Assembly (NCBI RefSeq): GCF_030542965.1
Contig: NZ_JAUAOA010000028.1
Coordinates: 1 to 37,369, forward strand
DNA length: 37,369 nt
Source of the DNA: Azotosporobacter soli
Lineage (GTDB): Bacteria > Bacillota > Negativicutes > SG130
Direction: 5' to 3'
The notes under the pieces were generated by a model, which did no database searches, was not told the origin of the DNA, and was given only the letters and a program-made list of their open reading frames with translations. Position numbers and translations under genes: made by a program. This document shows, piece by piece, positions 14,776 through 23,031 of this stretch (within the stretch, counting starts at the first letter, position 1; every line of letters starts with the position of its first letter).

Positions 14776-15315
14776 ATGAAAGTAATCCAGTCATGGCTAT
14801 ATAGTATTGTGATTGCTGTTGCGGCAGCGCTATTTATTAATATCTTCTTGTTCCAACAGATTATTGTCGAAGGGCGGTCGATGGAGCCGACGCTAGAGAA
14901 CCACGAACATATCGTTATTTCCAAACTGGGCCATACGTTAAAACAGACGCCGGATTATGACGCGATTGTGGTGCTTGACAGTCGGATCAAGCGTGAACGA
15001 AAACTGCAGGATGATTTAATCGAACCGGTGAATAACTGGGTACAGCGCCAGGATTATATTTATATCAAACGGGTTGTCGGACGTCCCGGTGATGTGATGC
15101 GATTCAGCGGCGGCAAGGTATATCGCAATGATGTTGCATTGGCGGAAACGTATATAAAAGAGCCGATGAAATATTCGAACGATCAGGCGATCAAAGTGCC
15201 GGAAAATCATGTTTTTGTCTTGGGTGACAACCGAAATAACAGCAGCGACAGCCGTTTTATGGGCGCGATTCCCGTTGATCATGTAACGGGTGTGATGATT
15301 TTTAAATTATATTAG
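14776..15315 (+). CDS. lepB: Signal peptidase I
   Basis: This is the membrane protease that removes signal peptides from exported proteins. The 179-residue size matches the short Firmicute type. One N-terminal membrane helix (about 7-27) is followed by box B with the nucleophile Ser35 (EGRSMEPTL), box D with the general base Lys98 (YIKRVVGRPGD) and box E GDNRNNSSDSR. AAGGAGG precedes the ATG. It is monocistronic and ends in a strong terminator. Confidence 0.95.
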   Translation: MKVIQSWLYSIVIAVAAALFINIFLFQQIIVEGRSMEPTLENHEHIVISKLGHTLKQTPDYDAIVVLDSRIKRERKLQDDLIEPVNNWVQRQDYIYIKRVVGRPGDVMRFSGGKVYRNDVALAETYIKEPMKYSNDQAIKVPENHVFVLGDNRNNSSDSRFMGAIPVDHVTGVMIFKLY

Positions 15316-15321
15316 AAAAGC

Positions 15322-15362
15322 AAAGAACGATCTGTTCCAGCTGGAATAGATCGTTCTTTTTC
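15322..15362. terminator. Bidirectional terminator between convergent genes
   Basis: AGAACGATCT (15324-15333) pairs with AGATCGTTCT (15348-15357) with an inner TTCC/GGAA stem. A-rich and T-rich flanks on either side serve lepB on the plus strand and the small gene at 15368 on the minus strand. Confidence 0.85.
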
Positions 15363-15367
15363 AAGTC

Positions 15368-15601
15368 TTAACCACGGATCATGTATTGCAGGAGCAGCGT
15401 CAAATCTTCAGGATCGGAGGCGATGATTTCAATGTCTTCAATTTTGGCTTCGCTGAAGATTTTGGAAAGCGCGACATATTGGCAAAGCTTTGAGCGCAGA
15501 TTCAAACGATCTCCCTCGGAAGTCACCAATTCGATGCTTCCTTTACATTGGTCAATGACTTCCATAAAACGTTCCACGTTGGTTACTTGTAGAATCTTCA
15601 A
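15368..15601 (-). CDS. Small HPr-like protein of unknown function
   Basis: The 77-residue protein starts with TTG at 15601, nine bases after GGGAGG. The pattern (F-x2-V-x2-C-x-G-x-I-x-L, then NLRSKL, then a final helix EDLTLLLQYMI) resembles the small HPr-like domains found in Firmicutes. The phosphorylatable His of true HPr is not present, so it is unlikely to work in sugar phosphotransfer. It is monocistronic on the minus strand. Function is not assigned. Confidence 0.65.
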   Translation of the reverse strand: MKILQVTNVERFMEVIDQCKGSIELVTSEGDRLNLRSKLCQYVALSKIFSEAKIEDIEIIASDPEDLTLLLQYMIRG

Positions 15602-15628
15602 GGCAATTACCTCCCTTAAAATGGCTGA

Positions 15629-15658
15629 TACTACGTTATTCGCTGATTAAGCGCCAAT
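15629..15658 (-). promoter_or_regulatory. Possible promoter of the HPr-like gene
   Basis: On the minus strand TTGGCG (15658-15653) and TAGTAT (15634-15629) are 18 bases apart. Confidence 0.35.
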
Positions 15659-15721
15659 TTCCTGCGCCGAAAAGCACAAGTACGGAGAAGATTCTCGCAT
15701 AGGGAGGGGTTTCCAGTTTCG

Positions 15722-15796
15722 ATGCCGAATAGTAGCGAAAAAGAGAGCGCGCCGCGTGAACTAAATGAAAGCGGTGCAATGAATAAAGTGGGGTGA
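15722..15796 (+). CDS. Possible 24-codon leader peptide before the HicB-like gene
   Basis: An ATG at 15722 opens a 24-residue frame (MPNSSEKESAPRELNESG...) that stops six bases before the HicB-like start. GGGAGGGG lies 12 bases upstream of it. The peptide is hydrophilic. Coding is uncertain, and it may only be leader RNA. Confidence 0.25.
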   Translation: MPNSSEKESAPRELNESGAMNKVG

Positions 15797-15801
15797 CGAA
15801 G

Positions 15802-16227
15802 ATGAAATCATTGGATTATTATATGAATTTACCATATAGCGTAGTGGTGGAGAAAACCGGTGAAATGAAATTTTCCGCAACGGTCGTGGAACTGCCCGGC
15901 TGTATTGCGCAAGGCAGCAGCGAGAAGGATGCGCGAAGCAGGCTGAAAGTGGCAAAGGAGGAATGGCTTCGTAAGGCACTCGATAAGGGGACGGAAATTC
16001 CTGAGCCATCCGTGTTGAATGATGCCATCGAAGCTGCGATTAAGCTCAAGCAGGCCGAGAATTCGGCGACAAACCTTGAGATGCTACATATCTTGATGCA
16101 GATTAAGGATGGTAAGATTACGCTTGATGATGCGATAAAGCTATTTTCGCATCATCAAGCGCAGCGTAACAATTTTTCGGCTCAGGCGTCGACCAGCAAC
16201 GAACGTGATGAATCGATTGAAAAGTGA
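15802..16227 (+). CDS. HicB-like protein without a HicA partner
   Basis: The 141-residue product (ATG at 15802 after GGGGTGA; a GTG at 15793 is an alternative) starts with the HicB-type partial RNase H fold: YSVVVEK...FSATVVELPGCIAQGSSEKDARSRLKVAKEEWL. In HicAB systems this part binds and blocks the HicA RNase. A C-terminal extension of about 70 residues follows, helical and then Gln/Asn/Ser-rich. No HicA-like gene (about 60-80 residues) is found on either side, so it is either an orphan antitoxin or a HicB-fold protein with another task. Its own terminator follows. Confidence 0.75.
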   Translation: MKSLDYYMNLPYSVVVEKTGEMKFSATVVELPGCIAQGSSEKDARSRLKVAKEEWLRKALDKGTEIPEPSVLNDAIEAAIKLKQAENSATNLEMLHILMQIKDGKITLDDAIKLFSHHQAQRNNFSAQASTSNERDESIEK

Positions 16228-16231
16228 GTGA

Positions 16232-16282
16232 AAAAGACAGTTGCCGATGCAGAGTAGGCTCATGGCAACTGTCTTTTAATTT
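16232..16282 (+). terminator. Terminator after the HicB-like gene
   Basis: AAAGACAGTTGCC (16233-16245) pairs perfectly with GGCAACTGTCTTT (16264-16276), followed by TAATTTTT. The 18-base loop is large. Confidence 0.8.
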
Positions 16283-16356
16283 TTCAAAGCGGATGTTATT
16301 ACTGGGGAGCGTGAAGCTCACGTTAAAGATGTCGTTGCGCAGTTTTTTCGCAGGGG

Positions 16357-16385
16357 TTGGTGAAATGACAAGTTTGCTTTATAAT
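16357..16385 (+). promoter_or_regulatory. Promoter of the SEC-C gene
   Basis: TTGGTG (16357-16362) and TATAAT (16380-16385) are 17 bases apart. This places the start of transcription after the preceding terminator and supports the downstream ATG at 16443. Confidence 0.6.
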
Positions 16386-16442
16386 AATACTGAAATTAAG
16401 CAAAGCTGCTTGGACAGGAAAGATGGAGGAAATGAGAAGACA

Positions 16443-17624
16443 ATGGCGATAGAAATGGAAAAGTTGGAAGAATTGCAGGAGAAGGCATGGAATAAAAGAG
16501 AGCAGCTGCTTTGGGGCTGTGATATAGCGAAAGAGAGCGACCTGCGCTTCTTCTTGTCGCGTCTGACGAAGGATGAGTTGGCGGATGTGCGCCGCAGCTT
16601 GCAATTGAAAGGCATAAGTTCGCTGAAGAAAAATGAACTGGTGGAGCGATTGGCAGAAGAAATTGTTGCCGGATTGCCCCGGCTGCTGGGTGACTTGAAT
16701 CTCGAACAATACGAAATCGTTAAGAGACTTGTCGCTGCGGGCGGTAGCATGTCCGGACAGAATTTTAACGATGGTTGCGTTGTTTTTTTTCGTAAGCGGG
16801 GACTCTTTTTTTCCGGATTGAAGGATGGGGAACGTCAGCTCCTGATGCCGAGCGAAGTAGTGAAAGAGTTGTCTACTCTGGACCAGACTGCGCTTGCCAA
16901 GCAGGCGGCTGCCAATGACGAGTGCATGACGTTGGTGCACGGGATGCTCTATTATTACGGCGCAATGTCACTGGCGCAAATCATGGATCAACTTAAGGTA
17001 TTGGAGCGTGCCAAAGGCTTTGATGAAATAAGGCTGGATCGTTTATTACGTGAAAATGCAGCGGTTTACTATGATCTGATTGCCTGCGATAAGGATATCT
17101 TTTTTCATTTGCTGGCCGACCAGGAACGCGTCCGTGCCGAACATGACTTGCGGTCCTCTCTGCCGTGGCGCGCGTTCACACCGAGACATTTGTGTTTGGC
17201 CGGTCAGGTTGGCTTTGTTGAAAAGACGGAAGCTTTCTTGCGTTTGGCGGAATTCATTGGCGAATACTATGCCATTACCCGCGGCGAGGCGGAAGGTTTG
17301 GTCGAGGAATGCGTCGTTGCAATCAATGACGGTTATTCGCTGACGGAGTTGGTGGAACTGCTGCAAGAGAGCTTGGAAATGGATTCTGAGGGAATTGTGC
17401 AGGATTTTGTTGCGCTGTTGACCTACCTGGTTAACAACACACGCCAGTGGGGGCTGAAAGGACATACTCCGGCGGAATTATCGATTCGTGATCTCGCTTA
17501 TAAGAATGTCTTGCAGCTTCCGTTGGCAAAAACGCCGTTAGCTGCAGGAAAAACAGTGGGGCGCAATGAACCGTGCCTGTGCGGCAGCGGTAAGAAATTC
17601 AAAAAATGTTGCGGCAACTCGTAA
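16443..17624 (+). CDS. SEC-C motif protein with a SAP/Rho-N-like region
   Basis: The ATG at 16443 (MAIEMEKLEE) gives 393 residues. The frame stays open upstream, but that part contains the previous terminator and the promoter. GGAGG lies 13 bases upstream, with GAGAAG closer. Residues about 28-70 (LTKDELADVRRSLQLKGISSLKKNELVERLAEEI) look like a SAP or Rho-N nucleic-acid-binding helix pair. The middle is helical without a recognised domain. The C-terminus ends in a SEC-C zinc motif (GRNEPCLCGSGKKFKKCCG), as in SecA. The role is unknown; SEC-C tails often bind zinc and SecB- or ribosome-type partners. Confidence 0.8.
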   Translation: MAIEMEKLEELQEKAWNKREQLLWGCDIAKESDLRFFLSRLTKDELADVRRSLQLKGISSLKKNELVERLAEEIVAGLPRLLGDLNLEQYEIVKRLVAAGGSMSGQNFNDGCVVFFRKRGLFFSGLKDGERQLLMPSEVVKELSTLDQTALAKQAAANDECMTLVHGMLYYYGAMSLAQIMDQLKVLERAKGFDEIRLDRLLRENAAVYYDLIACDKDIFFHLLADQERVRAEHDLRSSLPWRAFTPRHLCLAGQVGFVEKTEAFLRLAEFIGEYYAITRGEAEGLVEECVVAINDGYSLTELVELLQESLEMDSEGIVQDFVALLTYLVNNTRQWGLKGHTPAELSIRDLAYKNVLQLPLAKTPLAAGKTVGRNEPCLCGSGKKFKKCCGNS

Positions 17625-17722
17625 GCGGGGGCGTTTTTAATCTAAATCTAATGCACGTTTAATGTGGGACTAATCTTCTCGGGCTATGATAAAGCTAAAG
17701 CAAACCGAAGGAGGCGTCCGGA

Positions 17723-18106
17723 ATGATTAAAGAAACGATTTCACGTTTGGCCGAACATAAACGCAAAATCTGGGGTGTTGTCATTGTTCTAATTTTTGTA
17801 GGCGTATTGAATGTTGCAGCGCATGCGATGTTTCGAGTGCAAGGAGTTGTCAAAGGCGTCGAAGGATCGCAAGTCACGGTGGCGGATTTTTTTCGCACGC
17901 AAACACTTGATTTGTCCGGTGCCGCAGTAAACATGGCTGCGATAAAGCCCGGCGAACGAATCTTTGTTCAAAAAAATCTGCAGGGTGAAGTGCTTTATGT
18001 ATCGGTCGCAAAAGAACGACATGGGCAGGAACGTGAACGGCATAATCGGCCGGATGGCAGAAATGGCAACATTGAGCATGGTGTAGTGAAGCCGGACAAC
18101 AGGTAG
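17723..18106 (+). CDS. Small single-pass membrane protein, unknown
   Basis: The 127-residue protein has one N-terminal membrane helix (about 17-36, VVIVLIFVGVLNVAAHAMF), an extracytoplasmic beta-rich part (FRVQGVVKGVEGSQVTVADFF..., about 37-95) that resembles small OB-like or DUF5666-type folds, and a very basic hydrophilic tail rich in Arg, His and Asn. AAGGAGG precedes the ATG. It is monocistronic, and its TAG stop lies at the edge of a large shared palindrome. I do not recognise a family. Confidence 0.7.
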   Translation: MIKETISRLAEHKRKIWGVVIVLIFVGVLNVAAHAMFRVQGVVKGVEGSQVTVADFFRTQTLDLSGAAVNMAAIKPGERIFVQKNLQGEVLYVSVAKERHGQERERHNRPDGRNGNIEHGVVKPDNR

Positions 18107-18168
18107 TAGCTCAACTAAACAAAAAAGAATCGCTAAAAAAGCGATTCTTTTTTGTTTAGTTGAGCTAC
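18106..18168. terminator. Perfect 29-bp bidirectional terminator palindrome
   Basis: Bases 18106-18134 and 18140-18168 are exact complements with a five-base A loop. The A6/T6 runs inside the arms give a U tract in both directions. The TAG stops of both convergent genes (18104-18106 and 18167-18165) lie at its edges, so the palindrome terminates transcription of both. Confidence 0.93.
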
Positions 18169-20195
18169 ATTGTAAAACGCTGGACGCGCCGCTGCAGATC
18201 GTCGGCCATTTGCCGCAGAGCATGGCAGGACGCAGCCACTTCCTGCAAGGTTGCGCTCTGTTCTTGCGCCGCTGCCGATACGGATTGTGTTTGATCGGCG
18301 TTTGAATGTGTGATGCTGTTGATGGACTGCGTCGCAACAACCATTTTGCTGCTGTCAGCACTCACTTGGCGCATGGCGGCATCTATTTCGGAAATCATGC
18401 CGACGCTTTGCGCAATGAGCGCGGCAATGTTGCTGAATGCTTCTCCCGCGCTGTCTACGACGCGAACGCCGGCGTCGACTTCAGCGGCGCCAGCCTGGAT
18501 GACTTGAACGGCTTCTTGGGTGTCGGATTGAATCTCACTAATTAGCGTAGCGATTTGATTGGCGGCGGCTTGCGATTGTTCCGCCAGCTTGCGAACCTCG
18601 TCGGCAACGACCGCGAACCCGCGTCCCTGTTCACCGGCACGGGCCGCTTCGATCGCGGCATTAAGCGCTAAAAGATTGGTTTGTGCGGCGATGCCGGAAA
18701 TCGTGTCAATGATTTGCCCGATCTCCTCGGAACGCGTACCGAGGGAAGTGATTACGCGTGAGGAGTGCTGCACTGTTTTTTCAATATTGCCCATTTGCAC
18801 CTTGGCGGCAGCGACTGCATTACCGCCATTTTCAGCGGCCGTGGTCGTTTCCTGTGAAATATGATTGACTTTGCTTGTGTTTTGCGCAGCGTGCTGAATG
18901 GCCGAGGCGATGGCCTGCGTCGTCACGGTTGAGGTGGCAACGGCGTTGGATTGCGTTTGAATGCCTTCGGCCAGCTCGGTTATGATGACCGCGATCTGCG
19001 TGGTTGCCTGTGCGGATTGATCGGCCCCGCTGCTCAGTGCATCCGATGCGGCGGTCAATTTGCCTGATTCGCTGGTAATACCCGACAGCAACTCGCGCAA
19101 ATGGTTGGACATGACGGAAATTCCTTGTGCCAGATCGCCGATTTCGTCATTGCGATCAATGTTCAATACGCGCTGACTAAGATTGCCGTCGGCGATCAAT
19201 AACGCTTCCTGGCGCAGCAATTGGATCGGCTTTGAAATTCGGCAACTGATCAGGTAGGAAAAGAGCAGGCTGAGCAGCAGACAAAAGAGGGTAAGCGAAA
19301 GAATAACCCAGGCCAGTCGGTGCAGTGCGTCGCTCGATTCCTGTTCCGCAACGCTTACGGCTAAGACCCATTTCTGTCCGCCGGGTAATTCGATTGGCGT
19401 GAATACGGAGTCGTAGAGGACGCCGTCGGTAAAAGAATAATAGCCGCTATGCTGCTTATTGTCGCTGGCGGTTTGACTAAAGAGGTTCAAGAGGCGATCA
19501 TCCAGGAGCGGCAAGGCCGATGCTGCTTTTTGTGCGCTGTCTTTTTTCGTCAAATCCAACTTACCGACCAGCTCAGGAGCTTTAGGATGCGTCAGCAGCA
19601 GGCCGGAGTCGTCAATCAAGTAACCATGCCCTGTTTTCTTATAATGGATTTGATCAACGGCCGAGAGGATGTTATCGAGCGGCAGTGTGCCGCCAAGCAT
19701 CGCTTGTAATTTGCCGTTGACAATAACCGGAACCGTAACGATGACGGCCGCTTTTCCGGAAGAACCGGACTGCAGGATGTCGGAGATGACCGGTTTTTTT
19801 GTTTCTAGTACTTTCTTATAGTAGCTGCGGGTGCTGACGTCGGATGTTGTGCCGTTAGAGCGTAGCGCAGAACCGTCGAGGCGAATATAGCTGATATTGG
19901 TCAACTGAGAAAGACGTTTATTTTCGCTGGATAGCGCGGTCAGTAAAGCGGGGATATTTTGTCCGTTTTTGATGTCGGGCTGACTGGCGACGCCTTCTAG
20001 TTGGGCGACGATCAGTGAAATTTCTTGTGCGACATGGTCTGCACTGCCGGCGGCGATGCTGGAAATGGTTTCATGAATGCTGCGATCCAAATAGTCTTTG
20101 GACAAATAGAGGCTGGTGCTGCCGAGCAGACCGAGGGAAAGCAGGAGCAGCAAACTGATTAGTCCGGTCAGACGTAAGCGTAGATTGATTTTCAT
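18165..20195 (-). CDS. Methyl-accepting chemotaxis protein with Cache sensor
   Basis: The ATG at 20195 ([11 protein letters not shown]) follows GAGGAGG at eight bases, giving 676 residues. A membrane helix (about 8-30), a periplasmic double-Cache-type sensor domain (about 35-285, with [15 protein letters not shown] and [20 protein letters not shown]), a second helix (about 290-315), a HAMP domain (about 315-370) and a signalling domain can be traced. The conserved tip [32 protein letters not shown] is intact, so it should couple to CheA/CheW. It sits behind the citrate transporter gene on the same strand, so citrate or another carboxylate is a likely attractant; this is inference. Confidence 0.92.
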   Translation of the reverse strand: MKINLRLRLTGLISLLLLLSLGLLGSTSLYLSKDYLDRSIHETISSIAAGSADHVAQEISLIVAQLEGVASQPDIKNGQNIPALLTALSSENKRLSQLTNISYIRLDGSALRSNGTTSDVSTRSYYKKVLETKKPVISDILQSGSSGKAAVIVTVPVIVNGKLQAMLGGTLPLDNILSAVDQIHYKKTGHGYLIDDSGLLLTHPKAPELVGKLDLTKKDSAQKAASALPLLDDRLLNLFSQTASDNKQHSGYYSFTDGVLYDSVFTPIELPGGQKWVLAVSVAEQESSDALHRLAWVILSLTLFCLLLSLLFSYLISCRISKPIQLLRQEALLIADGNLSQRVLNIDRNDEIGDLAQGISVMSNHLRELLSGITSESGKLTAASDALSSGADQSAQATTQIAVIITELAEGIQTQSNAVATSTVTTQAIASAIQHAAQNTSKVNHISQETTTAAENGGNAVAAAKVQMGNIEKTVQHSSRVITSLGTRSEEIGQIIDTISGIAAQTNLLALNAAIEAARAGEQGRGFAVVADEVRKLAEQSQAAANQIATLISEIQSDTQEAVQVIQAGAAEVDAGVRVVDSAGEAFSNIAALIAQSVGMISEIDAAMRQVSADSSKMVVATQSINSITHSNADQTQSVSAAAQEQSATLQEVAASCHALRQMADDLQRRVQRFTM

Positions 20196-20217
20196 GTGTG
20201 TTTCCTCCTCTTTTTGT

Positions 20218-20256
20218 AAAAAGGCGACTTCCCTTACGTAAGGGAAATCGCCTTTT
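20218..20256 (-). terminator. Terminator-like hairpin just before the chemoreceptor ribosome binding site
   Basis: On the minus strand AAAAGGCGA (20256-20248) and TCGCCTTTT (20227-20219) frame an inner TTCCCTTAC/GTAAGGGAA stem with one A-C mismatch, followed by Us. It ends the transporter transcript, yet its U tract is only eight bases from the chemoreceptor's GAGGAGG (20210-20204). Any chemoreceptor transcript starting upstream must cross it. Confidence 0.8.
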
Positions 20257-20351
20257 CGAAAACAGAAACGTTGTGGAAGTATATCCATACGGGTTTTCAA
20301 GTGAACGCAGCGGATGCTGCCGCTACGTCTTCTGGCCCGAAGATGGTACGA

Positions 20352-21659
20352 CTAAAAGTGGATCAGACCTGTTGCCAAGCAATACAGGAGCCAGATGAAG
20401 GATACCCCAATTGCCGGCAGCAAGGCGTATTTTTGCAAATCGCCGAACTCGACCTTGTTCAAGCCGACCAAGAGATAAGTGGAGGCGACCAGCGGACTGA
20501 GCAGATGGGAACCTTGACCGATCAGTGCGGCGCGGCCCATTTCCTGTGCGGTGATGCCGTATGCGGCGGCCGCTTTGGCGAGAACCGGCAATACGCCGAA
20601 GTAGAAGGCGTCATTCGTCATGAAGAAAGTGCCGGGCAAGCTGAGTACAGCGGTAATGAGAGAAAAATGAGGTCCCATTGAAGCTGGAATTGAGGCGATG
20701 ATGCTCTTTGCCATCGCGTCAGCCATTTTCGTGCCGGCCATGATGCCCATGAAAATACCGGCGGAAAAAATCAGCGCGACAACCGGCATCGCATTCGCGC
20801 CATTGGCTGCGATGCGTTCGCCTTGTTGTTTCAGACTCGGGTAGTTGATCAGCAGTGCCAGTGCGGTACCGATCATGAAGAGAATAGCCAGCGGGAAGAC
20901 TTCGATGACCAACGAAACCAGTAAAACAACGGTAAGCGTGATGTTGATCCAGAATTTGTCCGGGCGTTTCAACGCTTCCACTTCCGGGTCGTGGTTTTCG
21001 GCGGCCAGTTTGGCATGATCGAGATCTACGATGCCAAGGCGTTTGCGTTCCTGCATGCCCCAGCGGTAAGCGAGGAAGAGAACCCAGATACAGGCAAGCG
21101 CCATCGCAGGAATCATCGGCACGAAGACATCCTGTGACTCAACCTTCAGTGCTGCTAAGATACGGCCGGTGGGGCCGCCCCAGGGGATGATGTTCATGAC
21201 GCTGTTCAGAACAATCGTAACGGCCGGCAAAATCATCGGATTCATGCCGACGGCGCGGTGCACGCCGAGCATTGCCGTCGTCGTGACCAGGTACGTGGTG
21301 GAGCCGTCGCCATCCAGTGAAACAAGAGCTGCCAAGACGGCGGTACCGATCGCGATTCGCACCGGATCGCCTTTGACAAAGACCAGGATGCGTTTGATCA
21401 ACGGATCAAACATTCCCGTGTCAATCATGATGCCGAAATATAGAATGGCAAAACAAATCATAATGCCGGTTGGGGCGACTTGTTTTACGCCGTCCATCAT
21501 CATCTTGCCGAGTGCCGGGCTGAATCCCAGTATGGCGCCGAAGATGATGGGCACTGTGATCAGGGCCACCATGGCGGATAAGCGTTTTGACATGATCAGA
21601 TACATAAAGATTAGAACCATCAAAAAACCTGAAATAGATAAAATAGATGAGAACGTCAC
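20352..21659 (-). CDS. CitMHS-family citrate-metal:proton symporter
   Basis: The 435-residue membrane protein belongs to the CitMHS family, which imports citrate as a complex with Mg2+ or Ca2+ and related ions. It has about 11-12 hydrophobic segments with the family blocks LDGDGSTTYLVTTTAML and IIPWGGPTGRI. The start is GTG at 21659, ten bases after AAAGGA. It lies on the same strand as the LysR regulator and next to the divergent citrate lyase operon, so it is the probable citrate uptake system for that pathway. A terminator-like hairpin separates it from the chemoreceptor gene. Confidence 0.9.
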   Translation of the reverse strand: MTFSSILSISGFLMVLIFMYLIMSKRLSAMVALITVPIIFGAILGFSPALGKMMMDGVKQVAPTGIMICFAILYFGIMIDTGMFDPLIKRILVFVKGDPVRIAIGTAVLAALVSLDGDGSTTYLVTTTAMLGVHRAVGMNPMILPAVTIVLNSVMNIIPWGGPTGRILAALKVESQDVFVPMIPAMALACIWVLFLAYRWGMQERKRLGIVDLDHAKLAAENHDPEVEALKRPDKFWINITLTVVLLVSLVIEVFPLAILFMIGTALALLINYPSLKQQGERIAANGANAMPVVALIFSAGIFMGIMAGTKMADAMAKSIIASIPASMGPHFSLITAVLSLPGTFFMTNDAFYFGVLPVLAKAAAAYGITAQEMGRAALIGQGSHLLSPLVASTYLLVGLNKVEFGDLQKYALLPAIGVSFIWLLYCLATGLIHF

Positions 21660-21877
21660 TAAGAATCAGTCCTTTCGCAATAATATTTGTCTTGCTGCAT
21701 GACTACCGCGCTTTCTATCCCTCCCGTTTGGAATTATTTTAATATTCAATTCGCACTCACAGTGTAATATGTATCGATTAGTCTGTAAAATCTAAACAAT
21801 TGATAGCTAGGCATCAAAAATACTTATCTTTCGCGCAAAGAAGAAGCGCAAAAGCTTTAAGGGCGCGCTTGGAAGAG

Positions 21878-21919
21878 AAAAAACATCCGTCGCTTTGAGA
21901 TAAGTGACGGATGTTTTGA
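21878..21919 (-). terminator. Terminator after the LysR gene
   Basis: AAAACATCCGTC (21880-21891) and GACGGATGTTTT (21906-21917) form a perfect 12-bp stem just beyond the LysR stop, with A/T runs on both sides, so it may act in both directions. The AT-rich stretch 21660-21877 must hold the transporter promoter; no strong match is seen. Confidence 0.85.
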
Positions 21920-21922
21920 AAA

Positions 21923-22807
21923 TCAAATGGAATTCATAATCGTATTCTTAAAATCCATATTTTCGACAAATTCGATAAAGGCTTTCACGACATTCATCTC
22001 TCGAACGTCTTTTTGATGAATCATCCAGGTTTTGCGGATCAGAGGCTGGCCGTCGGGCATGTGCAGGAGAATCTTGTGGATGTCAGGCGTGCTGCGTAAA
22101 ATCATGTCCGGCATGATCGCGTAGCCCAAACCGTTGATCACCATTTCCTTGCAGGTCACCAGACGATCGACTTCCATGCTGATCAGCGGCGGCTGGGAGA
22201 AATTGTTGCGCCACCAGGTATCCGTTGCGGCATTGACAACATAGTCGGTCTTAAAATCAATGCGCGGCAGGTTCGGCAAATCTTCCAACGCAATTTTGGT
22301 AAGCGAAGCAACACAGACATTTTCTTCAAACAACAGGTGTTTTTCGTTTTGCCATTCATAGTCGGCGCGGGCAAAACCGACATGAACGTCCTGGTTGTAG
22401 ACCTGCTGATACACTTCGCGGCTCCAACCGGTTGTGACCTTGAATTCGACGGCCGGATAGCGATCTTTAAAGTGGCGCAGCAGGCTGGGGAGAATGAAAG
22501 TGGTAAAATAGCTGGATGCGCCGATTCGCAGTGTGCCGGATACCGTGCTGCCCATGTTGGTGACCGTTTCCTTTACGGTACGCAGATCGACGAGCATTTT
22601 ACTGGCTGTTTTAGCCAAATATTCGCCTTGCGGCGTAAATTTTACGCCCTTACTGGTGCGATGAACGATTTGCACGGCGAATTCCTTTTCGATTTGACGC
22701 AATCTTGCCGTTAGAGCCGGTTGCGAGATAAATAATGTTTGCGCGGTTTTGGTAATGTTCTTTTTCGCATAGAGCTCTTGTAGAATGAGCCAATCGCGGT
22801 TTTCCAT
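21923..22807 (-). CDS. LysR-family regulator of the citrate genes
   Basis: The 294-residue LysR-type protein has an N-terminal helix-turn-helix (about 1-62, ITKTAQTLFISQPALTARLRQIEKEF) and a substrate-binding co-inducer domain (about 90-290). GGGAGG precedes the ATG. It is transcribed away from citDEF and its intergenic region holds a palindrome (22864-22886), the usual layout for a LysR regulator acting on its divergent operon. The inducer is probably citrate; this follows from position and not from sequence. Confidence 0.9.
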   Translation of the reverse strand: MENRDWLILQELYAKKNITKTAQTLFISQPALTARLRQIEKEFAVQIVHRTSKGVKFTPQGEYLAKTASKMLVDLRTVKETVTNMGSTVSGTLRIGASSYFTTFILPSLLRHFKDRYPAVEFKVTTGWSREVYQQVYNQDVHVGFARADYEWQNEKHLLFEENVCVASLTKIALEDLPNLPRIDFKTDYVVNAATDTWWRNNFSQPPLISMEVDRLVTCKEMVINGLGYAIMPDMILRSTPDIHKILLHMPDGQPLIRKTWMIHQKDVREMNVVKAFIEFVENMDFKNTIMNSI

Positions 22808-22863
22808 CTAAAAATTCCTCCCGTATTAGCGGCAAATCCTCATAACGAGGCAGCAGTGCCGAC

Positions 22864-22886
22864 ATCTCGTTAAAATTATTCGAGAT
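22864..22886. promoter_or_regulatory. Candidate LysR operator
   Basis: ATCTCG (22864-22869) and CGAGAT (22881-22886) are perfect inverted repeats 11 bases apart, in the region shared by the LysR gene and citD. A second short palindrome, CCTC-N5-GAGG, lies at 22838-22850, closer to the LysR gene. This pairing of sites is common for LysR regulators. Confidence 0.5.
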
Positions 22887-22956
22887 AAGTCTGCCAAATC
22901 CTTGTTGCAGATCTGTCATAAATAATTTCTATCGCTTACTATAGCGGATTTGTATT

Positions 22957-22984
22957 TTTGCTATTATTGTTGATGAAGTATAAT
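22957..22984 (+). promoter_or_regulatory. Possible promoter of the citDEF operon
   Basis: TATAAT (22979-22984) is a perfect -10 box 47 bases before citD. The -35 area (TTTGCT at 22957) is poor, consistent with a promoter that needs an activator such as the divergent LysR protein. Confidence 0.45.
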
Positions 22985-23031
22985 AACTCTGACAATTTCG
23001 TTACGTTTACATGTATGGAGGTAGGAAAGTG

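Noticed and set aside
16224-16442. N-terminal extension of the SEC-C protein
   Set aside because: The frame is open, but this stretch holds the preceding gene's terminator and the SEC-C gene's own promoter, so it is upstream DNA.
20260-20352. Possible cyclic di-GMP riboswitch before the chemoreceptor
   Set aside because: Such riboswitches are common before chemoreceptor genes, but the conserved blocks of either c-di-GMP class are not found; only an ordinary 9-bp hairpin near 20303-20326 is seen.
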